Part shown: positions 1 through 7,010 of the stretch, piece by piece
How positions within the stretch are numbered: the stretch's first letter is position 1
How the letters are laid out: each line of letters starts with the position of its first letter
From: Proteobacteria bacterium UBA6492
GTDB taxonomy: Bacteria; Pseudomonadota; Gammaproteobacteria; UBA6429; Thiohalophilaceae
Assembly (NCBI GenBank): GCA_002436485.1
Contig: DJMK01000085.1
Coordinates: 1-10,011, forward strand
Direction: 5' to 3'
Length of the DNA: 10,011 nucleotides
Notes under the pieces: model-generated
Databases searched by the model: none
Told to the model about the DNA's origin: nothing
The model's input: the letters and a program-made list of their open reading frames with translations, nothing else
Translations under genes and position numbers: made by a program

Positions 1-1752
1 ATCGGTATGTGCTGGTGGTGCCATAAAGGCAAACTTTTCACGTTCGTAGAGCACCTTGGGTAAGACGCCTTTCATGGCTTCGCGCAATACGTATTTTTCA
101 GTACGTCCCTTGATACGCATTCCCGGTGGTATTCGCGTGGCAAACTCGGCCAGGTGATGATCCAGGAACGGTGGTCGTGCTTCCATGGAGTTTGCCATAT
201 CAACCCGATCACCACCCCAGGTCAGGATCTGCCCTTCCAGCATAGTCTTGATCCAGACATATTGCGCCTTGTCCAAAGGATGACGCTCCGCCAGCATGTC
301 ACCGTCAAGTGCGTTAGCGATTGCCTCGCCGGGTTGGTAATCCTTGATTTGTGCACGTAAATCTTCATGCATCAGTTCCGGTATATGCTCTGCCGTTGCC
401 AGCCAGGGTTGCAAACAGGATGGCGTAAAACCTACCAGTTCGTTGAGCGCAGGGTCACTGACTTCATCTTCTGCCAGCATGGCGCCTTTGAATAGTTTGT
501 TCGCTTCTGCCAGCATGGCTTCCCACTCTGCACGCTCTGCAGCCGACAGGGTATCCATACCATGCAAAAACATGTCGCGACGAAACGCGGGATAACCACC
601 AAACAACTCATCTGAACCTTCGCCAGTCACAACTACCTTGTAGTTCGCATTATTCACATGACGGCTCATCAACAACTTGGCAACACCCAGCGTGTTATAA
701 ATGGTTCGCTCGGTATGCCAGATGGTCTCCTCGAAGTTGTCGTACAAATGATCGGCCTTGAGCAACATGACATCCTGATCAGCACCAACCGACTCGGCCA
801 TTTCACGCGCAATCGGTGTTTCATCGTAATCACTGTCATCAAATCCGATAGTGAACGCCTTCACCGGTGATTGCTGACTGGCGGCGGCCATGCCAAGCGT
901 GGAACATGAATCAATACCACCCGACAGGTAACAGGCAACCGGCACATCCGCTTCAAGACGTAACTGCACGGCATTCAATAGTTCACGCTTTACACCCTCT
1001 ATATAATAAGCTTCATCATTCACATCATTTTTCTGACGCTCGTCCATGGTCGGGAAGTCCATATCCCAGTATTTGAATTCGTTTATCTCGAACTTGCCAT
1101 GTTTACGCTCGATAGTAATAGCGTGTCCCGGCTTGACCTGGTGAATACCATCAAAGGCTGTCGTTCCCGGTACAATTGTTTGCATGAGTTGATGGAAGAC
1201 ACCCTCGGCATTGAAATGACGCGGCACATCCGGATGGGCAAACAATACCTTCAGCTCGGAACCAAATACGATCTGGTCATTAGCCTCGGCCCAGTAAAGT
1301 GGTTTGACACCAAAGCGATCGCGTACCAGTACCAGGCGATCATGTTTTTTATCAAACAGTGCAAAGGCAAACTCACCGCGCAAATGCGGTAACATGTCCT
1401 CCAGACCCAGTCTCGGATATAGGTGCAATACCATCTCCGAATCACTCTTGGTGGCAAAGCGCGCCTCATCCAACGTCAGTTCTGCACGAATACGCTTGTA
1501 ATCGTAAAACTCGCCATTATGTGCCAGTAACAGACTGCCATCCTTGGATATGAAAGGTTGGCGTGCGCGCTCCTCATTCAAATCAATAATTGACAGGCGA
1601 GCATGGCTAAAGCCAACACCACTGTCTTCAAAAATCTTGTAACCAAAACCGTCCGGGCCACGATGATATTGAATCGCTGCCATGTTAACCAGTAACTGGG
1701 GATCGACGGATTTATCTTTTCGACTATGAAATATTCCTGCTATACCACACAT
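1..1752 (-). CDS. Asparagine-synthase-like glutamine amidotransferase (AsnB family), 3' end outside window
   Basis: Known for the family: class II glutamine amidotransferase, in which an N-terminal Ntn domain releases ammonia from glutamine and a C-terminal PP-loop domain activates a carboxylate with ATP to form an amide (aspartate to asparagine in the type enzyme). Seen: 584 codons are present. The start Met is followed directly by the nucleophile Cys2 (MCGIAG). HRGPDG lies at 30-35, R52 in ARLSIIDL, and the oxyanion motif HNGEFYD at 78-84. The PP-loop is SGGIDS at 277-282, TGEGSDELFGGY is at 376-387, and SMEARPPFLD at 522-531. The reading frame is open to base 1, so the C-terminus is missing; family members usually have about 590-660 residues. 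It starts 51 nt after the carbamoyltransferase stop in an AT-rich spacer, with a weak AGGT Shine-Dalgarno about 10 nt upstream. Fold and chemistry are secure. The acceptor is not: its operon partners suggest it may amidate something other than aspartate. Confidence 0.93.
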   Translation of the reverse strand, partial: MCGIAGIFHSRKDKSVDPQLLVNMAAIQYHRGPDGFGYKIFEDSGVGFSHARLSIIDLNEERARQPFISKDGSLLLAHNGEFYDYKRIRAELTLDEARFATKSDSEMVLHLYPRLGLEDMLPHLRGEFAFALFDKKHDRLVLVRDRFGVKPLYWAEANDQIVFGSELKVLFAHPDVPRHFNAEGVFHQLMQTIVPGTTAFDGIHQVKPGHAITIERKHGKFEINEFKYWDMDFPTMDERQKNDVNDEAYYIEGVKRELLNAVQLRLEADVPVACYLSGGIDSCSTLGMAAASQQSPVKAFTIGFDDSDYDETPIAREMAESVGADQDVMLLKADHLYDNFEETIWHTERTIYNTLGVAKLLMSRHVNNANYKVVVTGEGSDELFGGYPAFRRDMFLHGMDTLSAAERAEWEAMLAEANKLFKGAMLAEDEVSDPALNELVGFTPSCLQPWLATAEHIPELMHEDLRAQIKDYQPGEAIANALDGDMLAERHPLDKAQYVWIKTMLEGQILTWGGDRVDMANSMEARPPFLDHHLAEFATRIPPGMRIKGRTEKYVLREAMKGVLPKVLYEREKFAFMAPPAHTD

Positions 1753-1803
1753 ATAATAATTGACCTGAATTAAAAATAATTGAAAAACGTAAAAGGGATA
1801 AAA

Positions 1804-2856
1804 TCAGAAACGCATAATGGTGCTTAATAGTGCCATGCGCACATAGACGGCACCCCGCGCCTGTGCGAAATACCAGTTATGATCGGTGTCATCCAGATCC
1901 GTAGATAATTCATCACCACGCGCCAGTGGGTGCAGAATGATGGAACCTTCTTTCAACGGTGAAGATGCATTCAGTGTATATTCGGTACCATGTGCTTCAT
2001 AACTGTCTCCGACCCAGGCAATGGCATTGATATAAACAACATCGCTAGACGGCAAGGCATCATCCAGAAATGGCTGCACGCGCATTTTCAAACCAGCTTG
2101 CTCGAGTTCTTTCTGCTGTCCGTCTGAAAATGGATTTTTCATGTTGCACACAAGAATTACTTCGTTGATTGCATCGGAAAACATGGCAAGAAAATATAAC
2201 AGGCTACGCACGGTACGCATTCGCCCGGGCACACCTATTACGCAAACTGTAATTTTTTTATCTTCAGGAACATCACCGGTAATCAGCTCCGGGCGCCACT
2301 TGAACAGGGCATACATGTCGGCCAGGGCCTGCGTCGGATGTTCATCCGTACCATTACCGGCATTGACGATTGGAATTCGCAGTGATTCAACCATTTCAAA
2401 AATTGCATTTTCGTTCGAATCTCTCAGCACTACGATGTCACCGTAGTGGTTCATCATCTCCGCAACATCCTTGTAGGACTCACCCTTGGCAATACCGGTG
2501 GTGGAAGGATCGGTAATGGATATGATGTCACCACCCAGCCTGTGCCAGACACTCTCAAACGACAGCCGAGTTCGCGTGCTAGGCTCATAGAAAGCACTGA
2601 TCAGGATTTTACCCGTCAGCGGAAACTGGCTGGTTTGTTGCGCTGTTTCGTATTTCGCTGCGAGACGACATAACTGTGCAACCTTGTCACGATCAAATTG
2701 CCTGGCGGTAATAATTGAACGATACGCAATATCGGCCAGTACGGCGGGGTCCTCGTGGGTCGCACCCATTAACTCCAGCGGCATTTCAATGCCTTCGGCC
2801 CAGCTTTCCGGTTCAATACGCTCTTTGAGCTTGGACAGAACTTTTTGCTTTACCAT
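1804..2856 (-). CDS. Aspartate/ornithine carbamoyltransferase-family protein with atypical second-substrate site (ATCase-like)
   Basis: Known for the family: transfer of a carbamoyl group from carbamoyl phosphate to an amino group, or the reverse in catabolic enzymes. Seen: 350 residues, about 40 longer at the N-terminus than typical catalytic PyrB. The carbamoyl-phosphate site is complete: STRTR at 93-97, K124 in AKGES, R145 in VLRD, HPTQ at 173-176. The second domain has GRMRTVRSL at 211-219, matching the PyrB segment that carries a substrate-binding Arg, and ends with a typical helix (YFAQ...VRMALL). Odd: the PyrB loop with the Arg-x-Gln that holds aspartate carboxylates is replaced by YINAIAWVGDS (275-285), and the usual HPLPR is HPLAR (309-313). 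The ATG overlaps the end of the upstream 40-codon gene by 7 nt, with a GGAAGGG Shine-Dalgarno. I infer a carbamoyltransferase whose acceptor is not aspartate. Housekeeping PyrB cannot be fully excluded, but the loop and the context argue against it. Confidence 0.9.
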   Translation of the reverse strand: MVKQKVLSKLKERIEPESWAEGIEMPLELMGATHEDPAVLADIAYRSIITARQFDRDKVAQLCRLAAKYETAQQTSQFPLTGKILISAFYEPSTRTRLSFESVWHRLGGDIISITDPSTTGIAKGESYKDVAEMMNHYGDIVVLRDSNENAIFEMVESLRIPIVNAGNGTDEHPTQALADMYALFKWRPELITGDVPEDKKITVCVIGVPGRMRTVRSLLYFLAMFSDAINEVILVCNMKNPFSDGQQKELEQAGLKMRVQPFLDDALPSSDVVYINAIAWVGDSYEAHGTEYTLNASSPLKEGSIILHPLARGDELSTDLDDTDHNWYFAQARGAVYVRMALLSTIMRF

Positions 2857-2972
2857 ATCTTTTTACCCTTCCAGTCTTTTACCCATAACAGTAAAAGTAT
2901 GATTGGAGACAACACTGTGATTGCCACTGCTATGACCACAATGGCGGACAGAAAACCAACTGATGCGATCAT
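2850..2972 (-). CDS. 40-residue single-pass membrane peptide, probable symporter accessory subunit
   Basis: Small gene found by reading the gap between the symporter and the carbamoyltransferase. It encodes 40 residues starting MIASVGFLSAIVVIAVAI. One hydrophobic helix spans about residues 3-31 and is followed by a basic, Trp-rich tail (WVKDWKGKKIW). Support: its ATG overlaps the symporter TGA as ATGA, and a very strong GGGAGG Shine-Dalgarno (2980-2985) sits 7 nt upstream. Its TAA (2850-2852) lies 7 nt inside the next gene. Both neighbours are therefore spaced as if this gene is translated. Known: several sodium:solute symporters have a small membrane partner encoded next to them (for example YhdT with PanF, YjcH with ActP, and very short accessory peptides next to other members). 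Inferred: an assembly or stability partner of the adjacent symporter. The inside-positive tail predicts N-out, C-in topology. Confidence 0.75.
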   Translation of the reverse strand: MIASVGFLSAIVVIAVAITVLSPIILLLLWVKDWKGKKIW

Positions 2973-4408
2973 GATCTCGCCTCCCGTTTTGTTTTCAACA
3001 TAGTCCAGTCAAAATCCGCTTTTGACATCATGATACTGACAAGTGTCACCAGCATGGAAACAGCTGCAGAAACCAGTGCTGCGACATAGAATCCGATGAC
3101 ATTAAATGCAATCAAGCCCACGATCGTTCCGGATAACATTGCAAGAAATGCACCATAGGCATTGGCGCGTTTCCAGTACAGGCCACCGATAATGGGGAAA
3201 ATTGTGCTGGCGACGAATGCACCCATAAAGTGCAACAGACTGGCCAATGTTGAAACACGGGGCAGACAGATCAGCCAGGTAATAACGCCTAACAAAAGTA
3301 TGATGATCTTTGCCATGCGGCGTAGCTTCTCATCATCCGCCTTTGGATTGATGTGACCACGGTAAATATCCTGTAGTACCAGGTCACTGGTCGCAGCAAG
3401 TAGTGAATCGAGGCTGGAAGCGAGCGCCGAGAAGACGATGATAAACACCAGTATCGCACCACCCACGCCCAGCAACTTGGCAGCCACCATCGGTCCAACC
3501 ATGTCCGCGGCAGGCACATTAAGTCCCAACGCCGGTGTTGCCAGTGCAATGAAGCCAGCTACGATCGGGATTGGCACCCAGAAGATACCGGCAATCAGAT
3601 AGGCTTTAAAACCAACATCTTTACGAAATGCAAACGCACGCGACCACCAGACGTTGGAGTGAAAAATCTCACCGACGCCAAACAGCAAGTTATTAAATAG
3701 AAACATGATGGCTGCTGGCATTAACAGGTTGAGTAACTCGGGACGTTCGGCCAGCAGGTTACTATGCATGTCTTCAAAGCCGACATGGTTGATAGTCAGA
3801 ATGGCCAGTACTACTACGCCGACAAGAATAAGAATGGTCTGAATAAAATCGGTACCGATGACCGCGCGTAATCCACCAAGCACCGTGTAAATAACACAAA
3901 TCGTCAGGATGACAGTCATGCCATACTGGTATTCGATACCGGTTAATGCATGAATCAACACGCCGCCTGCCATACCCAGGCTGATTAACCAACCAATGGC
4001 ATATACCAATGAAATCACCAGGAACAAGCGCCAGGTCCAGACACCATAACGCAGCCGAATAAAATCACCACTGGTATACCCATGTGGTAGTAATTGGCGT
4101 ATGCGCCTTGCCATCGGCGCAAACAACATCAATCCAACCGATCCCAGTGAATAACCCAGCATGCCCCAGATACCCAGTTGAAACGCCAGCTGTGGTGCAA
4201 CCATGGTGGTATTGCTGGTCACCCAGGTTGCCATGGCCGTTGCGATGCCCAGTGCCATACCAACGTTTCTACCGGCAAGCATGAAATCTTCCAGTCCTTT
4301 TGCCTTGCGGCCCCAGAACCAGCCCAGCCAGATCCAGATGACGCTAAAGCCGGCGAGAATCATCCAGCCGATATTGGCATCCAGTATGGCGCTGTTAACG
4401 TTATTCAT
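2969..4408 (-). CDS. Sodium:solute symporter (SSS family), possibly DUR3-like
   Basis: Known for the family: LeuT-fold secondary transporter of the inner membrane, driving uptake of a small solute with sodium. Seen: 479 residues with about 12-13 hydrophobic segments. Consecutive serines S331-S332 in FSALASSLDS match the Na2-site position of PutP-type carriers. A cytoplasmic loop has PHGYTSGDFIRLRYG (108-122), then GTDFIQT (185-191) and DIYRGHINPKA (347-357); these recall DUR3 urea transporters more than PutP, a family impression only. Start choice: the ATG at 4408 has an AGGA Shine-Dalgarno 5 nt upstream and overlaps the preceding stop by 8 nt. An in-frame ATG at 4444 would add 12 residues but lacks a ribosome site. 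Lying between amidases and a carbamoyltransferase, it probably imports (or possibly exports) the ureido or amide compound they handle. The substrate cannot be read from sequence. Confidence 0.93.
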   Translation of the reverse strand: MNNVNSAILDANIGWMILAGFSVIWIWLGWFWGRKAKGLEDFMLAGRNVGMALGIATAMATWVTSNTTMVAPQLAFQLGIWGMLGYSLGSVGLMLFAPMARRIRQLLPHGYTSGDFIRLRYGVWTWRLFLVISLVYAIGWLISLGMAGGVLIHALTGIEYQYGMTVILTICVIYTVLGGLRAVIGTDFIQTILILVGVVVLAILTINHVGFEDMHSNLLAERPELLNLLMPAAIMFLFNNLLFGVGEIFHSNVWWSRAFAFRKDVGFKAYLIAGIFWVPIPIVAGFIALATPALGLNVPAADMVGPMVAAKLLGVGGAILVFIIVFSALASSLDSLLAATSDLVLQDIYRGHINPKADDEKLRRMAKIIILLLGVITWLICLPRVSTLASLLHFMGAFVASTIFPIIGGLYWKRANAYGAFLAMLSGTIVGLIAFNVIGFYVAALVSAAVSMLVTLVSIMMSKADFDWTMLKTKREARS

Positions 4409-5177
4409 TCTTTCCTGCCTGCCTGATTTCCTTGCACACTTCATCGGTCGTCAGTACCCGTGAGTAACGGTCACGTACCGTACTTACCGTGGCATTGTGT
4501 AATTCCGGTGTTACCGTGGCGCAGGCATCGTTAATCAACGTGGTGTAAAAACCCCGGTCACAGGCGTCGCGCACCGTGGTGGAAACACATTCATTCGTGT
4601 AGACACCACAGACATACAGGCTGTCGATGTTCATGTTACGCAGAATGTATTCGATGTTTGTTGCATTAAACACGCCACTGGCGGTTTTATTGATAATTAA
4701 CTCGTCCCCCTTGGGTGCAACTTCGCGCAGGAATTCCGCTTCCTTGGAACCGGGAGCAGCATGCAGACCGAGCCGTTTGTGGCCGACGCTGCGGTCGCGT
4801 CCATCTCTGGTGAGGGATTGTATTCGTGTGTGGATGATCTCCAGCTTTAAATCGCGAAAGGTATCCTGCAACTTTCGCACGTTGGGTAATACAACGTGAT
4901 CGAGCCGCTTGAAATAGTATTCCTGTGCTTCAATAGGTACACCAGAGGTATTGCTGTCATCAAACACACCGTAACCCTGTGCCGCATCCAGGTATTGCAG
5001 ATCGATCACCAATAAGGCAACCCGGTGTAGTTGCAGTGCTTGCTTTTGCTCGGGTGTCTCAATGACCGCCTCGCGGTAACTGTCACGCAGCGGATCAATA
5101 TGCAGGTATTTTTCGTCGACATCGTCAAGGTCTGTCCTGCGCAAGTCAGCAAATGCATCGTCTTTCTGATCGGTCAC
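4401..5177 (-). CDS. Isochorismatase-family cysteine hydrolase (probable amidase)
   Basis: Known for the family: alpha/beta hydrolases with an Asp-Lys-Cys triad. Members close to this type cleave amides or ureides (N-carbamoylsarcosine amidase, nicotinamidase, ureidoacrylate amidohydrolase RutB). Seen: 258 residues with an acidic N-terminal extension of about 50 residues before the first core strand (VALLVIDLQ). The triad is D59, K164 (NKTASGVF) and C197 (YTNECVSTTVRDA); the C-G-V at 190-192 preceding it matches the usual cis-peptide site. Start: GTG at 5177, overlapping the TGA of the upstream M20 gene as GTGA, with GGAG (5185-5188) 7 nt upstream. The protein is soluble and has no signal peptide. 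Following a carbamoylase in the same operon, it is most likely a second hydrolytic step on a carbamoyl or amide intermediate. True isochorismate hydrolysis is unlikely, since no siderophore genes are nearby. Confidence 0.9.
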   Translation of the reverse strand: MTDQKDDAFADLRRTDLDDVDEKYLHIDPLRDSYREAVIETPEQKQALQLHRVALLVIDLQYLDAAQGYGVFDDSNTSGVPIEAQEYYFKRLDHVVLPNVRKLQDTFRDLKLEIIHTRIQSLTRDGRDRSVGHKRLGLHAAPGSKEAEFLREVAPKGDELIINKTASGVFNATNIEYILRNMNIDSLYVCGVYTNECVSTTVRDACDRGFYTTLINDACATVTPELHNATVSTVRDRYSRVLTTDEVCKEIRQAGKNE

Positions 5178-6415
5178 TCTTTTTCTCCAGCAAGTTTAAC
5201 CAGCGTATTCAATAGTACATTTGCACCTTTTTCGATATCGCTCATGTCGGTCCATTCCGCAACCGAGTGACTGCGACCATCCTTGCTGGGAACAAAAATC
5301 ATCGCAGCACGGGTGATAGTGGCGAGCATCTGCGTATCATGGGCGGCGCCACTTGCCATTTGCAGGCTTTCAATCTTCAGCTCCTCAGTGACCTCTTTTA
5401 TATCCTTGAGCAAACCTGTGGAGCATTTCACCGGCGCTATATCACTGAGCACCTTGAATTCAAACATCAGGTTAAAGCGCCGGGCTATCGCTGAAAGTGC
5501 CCGCCGAAACGCACCCTGTAATTCATCCAGTATTCTTTGCTCGGTATCACGCGCTTCCAGAGAAAACTCGACACGTCCGGGCACCACGTTGGCCGCACCG
5601 GGTAATATTTCAACACGACCAATGGTGGCCACACTGCGTTCACCACCATTTTCATCCAGTATGCGTTGTAACTGTGAGGCAAACTCGGACAGGCCCTGGA
5701 ACGCGTCGTTACGCATATGCATGGGTGTAGTACCAGCATGATTGGGTACGCCGATCAAACTGACATCCCATTTGAACAAACCGGCAATGGCATCAACAAT
5801 GCCTACGCTAAAGCCCATTTGATCGAGTATCGGACCCTGCTCAATATGCATTTCAACAAAGGCGTGAATACTTTCCGGACTACGGCGTGCATGCAGGGCA
5901 TTCATCGAATCATAGCCAACCTGCTTCATCGCATCAGTGAGCGTAACACCATCAAGATCTACTGCATTGTGAATCGACTCCGGTGTCAACATGCCAGTAA
6001 AGGATTGTGAACCCAGCATGCCACCGAAACGACCTTCCTCATCACTAAAAGCGATAACTTCAAGTGGATGATTGAGCTTTATATTTTCTTCCTTGATACG
6101 GCGTAAACATTCCATGCCGGTCATAACACCGAGTGCACCGTCCAGGTGACCGGCTCCCGGAACAGTATCCAGGTGTGAACCAGTGATCACGCTCGGGGTC
6201 TTGCCATCCCAACCCAGGCGACCATGTATATTTGCGGCACCGTCTTCATATACCTCAAGACCTGCTGCCTCAAGTTTCTGTTTAAACCATTCCCTGCCTG
6301 CTATATCGCCTTCGGAAAACGCCATGCGATAAATGCCATGATCTTCCCGGCGTCCAATAGCCGCAAGGTCTTCGATATCCTGTTTCAGACGTTCACTATT
6401 AATAGATATGGGCAT
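5174..6415 (-). CDS. M20-family hydantoinase/carbamoylase-type amidohydrolase (N-carbamoyl amino acid / ureido hydrolase)
   Basis: Known for the family: dimeric, dinuclear-metal hydrolases that split N-carbamoyl-L-amino acids, beta-ureidopropionate or allantoate, releasing ammonia and CO2. Seen: 413 residues, the family's usual length. Metal site in order: GSHLDTV (H81), bridging D92 in HLDGALGV, SDEEG at 124-128 (E126 general base, E127 ligand), EMHIEQGP (H190), and H383 near the C-terminus (GRSHS). The lid/dimerisation domain carries NHAGTTPM (225-232), and GAAHD (357-360 region) is conserved. Start: the ATG at 6415 matches family N-termini, lies 4 nt past the upstream stop, and has a TAGG ribosome site. 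An upstream in-frame start at 6460 would add a 15-residue tail inside the preceding gene and is less likely. Its stop overlaps the GTG of the next gene. It is a cytosolic enzyme. Substrate is undecided between allantoate, ureidopropionate and carbamoyl amino acids. Confidence 0.92.
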   Translation of the reverse strand: MPISINSERLKQDIEDLAAIGRREDHGIYRMAFSEGDIAGREWFKQKLEAAGLEVYEDGAANIHGRLGWDGKTPSVITGSHLDTVPGAGHLDGALGVMTGMECLRRIKEENIKLNHPLEVIAFSDEEGRFGGMLGSQSFTGMLTPESIHNAVDLDGVTLTDAMKQVGYDSMNALHARRSPESIHAFVEMHIEQGPILDQMGFSVGIVDAIAGLFKWDVSLIGVPNHAGTTPMHMRNDAFQGLSEFASQLQRILDENGGERSVATIGRVEILPGAANVVPGRVEFSLEARDTEQRILDELQGAFRRALSAIARRFNLMFEFKVLSDIAPVKCSTGLLKDIKEVTEELKIESLQMASGAAHDTQMLATITRAAMIFVPSKDGRSHSVAEWTDMSDIEKGANVLLNTLVKLAGEKE

Positions 6416-6419
6416 AGAC

Positions 6420-6938
6420 CTACTCGTTACGTGTAACCTTGTTACCACGCAAAATAACAATCAACAAAACAATAAAAACAACTGCACCAAGCACGAAAAA
6501 TCTGAACGCTGTTGCTAGTGAATGGTGGGAAACTACAACTTCTATCGCATTACTTTGGTACTGGTTATCTGCGCTGCGTACCTGGTAAATGTATGTGCCG
6601 TCCGGTTTGCCACTGATAACCATCGCTGTATCTTTACCACTATATATAGGGGTTGCCAATGACATCTCAGATGTTCTTTCATCGACAATGAAAACCGTGT
6701 CTGTTGGTGCATCCTCAAAATCCCAGCTAAGTTGATAATAACCGGCGCTGGATATTGCCTGGTCGGTTTCAAGTTTAATTGCCTGTGCATAGCTCGACGT
6801 TGCAGAAACTAAAACAAGCACAAGCGACGTGAGAGACAAAAAAATAAATTTATGCAGGGAGAAACTTCTGAACCCTAAGGGGAGGAACAGGCTACGACCC
6901 GTGCGGGTATTCCGTACTGTGGCCTTGGTAAAATACAA
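6420..6938 (-). CDS. Membrane-anchored extracytoplasmic protein with fibronectin-III-like domain, function unknown
   Basis: I do not recognise this gene. Seen from the furthest likely start: 172 residues. A hydrophobic stretch (about 31-49) ends in a signal-peptidase-like site, SYAQA (49-53). About 90 residues of beta-rich sequence follow, with WDF, DGTYIYQVR and SADNQ phrasing typical of fibronectin-III or Ig-like strands. A transmembrane helix (about 146-164) ends in a short basic tail (RGNKVTRNE). Predicted topology: domain outside the cytoplasmic membrane, C-terminus inside. Start: the furthest in-frame candidate is a TTG at 6938 with no good Shine-Dalgarno, giving an unusually long, basic, 30-residue lead-in. 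The real start may be a later non-ATG codon nearer the hydrophobic stretch. It is the first gene of the minus-strand operon and ends 4 nt before the M20 hydrolase. It could be a sensor, adaptor or envelope partner of the transporter; this is speculation. Confidence 0.7.
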   Translation of the reverse strand: MYFTKATVRNTRTGRSLFLPLGFRSFSLHKFIFLSLTSLVLVLVSATSSYAQAIKLETDQAISSAGYYQLSWDFEDAPTDTVFIVDERTSEMSLATPIYSGKDTAMVISGKPDGTYIYQVRSADNQYQSNAIEVVVSHHSLATAFRFFVLGAVVFIVLLIVILRGNKVTRNE

Positions 6939-6953
6939 AATAATGTCCGTTGA

Positions 6954-7010
6954 TTTCGCTGTCGCAACTTACTCGACACAACATTAAAAATATATTAAGA
7001 AACAGCGAAA
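6954..7010. repeat. Perfect 9-bp inverted repeat flanking a 39-nt AT-rich core
   Basis: TTTCGCTGT at 6954-6962 is matched by ACAGCGAAA at 7002-7010. The arms are perfect and 39 nt apart, and the core is AT-rich (TTAATATATTTTTAATG on the minus strand). It lies 16-72 nt upstream of the first candidate codon of the minus-strand operon. It could be a pair of operator half-sites or a stem in the leader RNA. No family is assigned. Confidence 0.45.

Noticed and set aside
154..595. Overlapping plus-strand frames near the left edge
   Set aside because: They are opposite to the AsnB-like coding frame, which reads without interruption from 1752 to 1 with conserved motifs on both sides of this stretch.
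1753..1803. Separate promoter or terminator between the carbamoyltransferase and AsnB-like genes
   Set aside because: The 51-nt spacer is AT-rich but shows no stem followed by T's and no convincing -35/-10 pair. It reads as a simple operon spacer.
1804..2856. Calling the carbamoyltransferase a housekeeping pyrB
   Set aside because: The aspartate-binding Arg-x-Gln loop is replaced, HPLPR is HPLAR, there is a long N-terminal extension, and no other pyrimidine gene (pyrC, pyrI or dihydroorotase-like) is adjacent.
4409..4444. Longer symporter N-terminus starting at 4444
   Set aside because: The added 12 residues are polar and basic and lie inside the amidase gene without a ribosome site. The ATG at 4408 has AGGA at proper spacing and is followed by the first membrane helix.
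5283..5741. 152-codon open frame on the plus strand opposite the M20 hydrolase
   Set aside because: The opposite strand carries a full set of M20 metal ligands. The plus-strand frame is Ser/Arg-rich, matches no fold I know and has no ribosome site.
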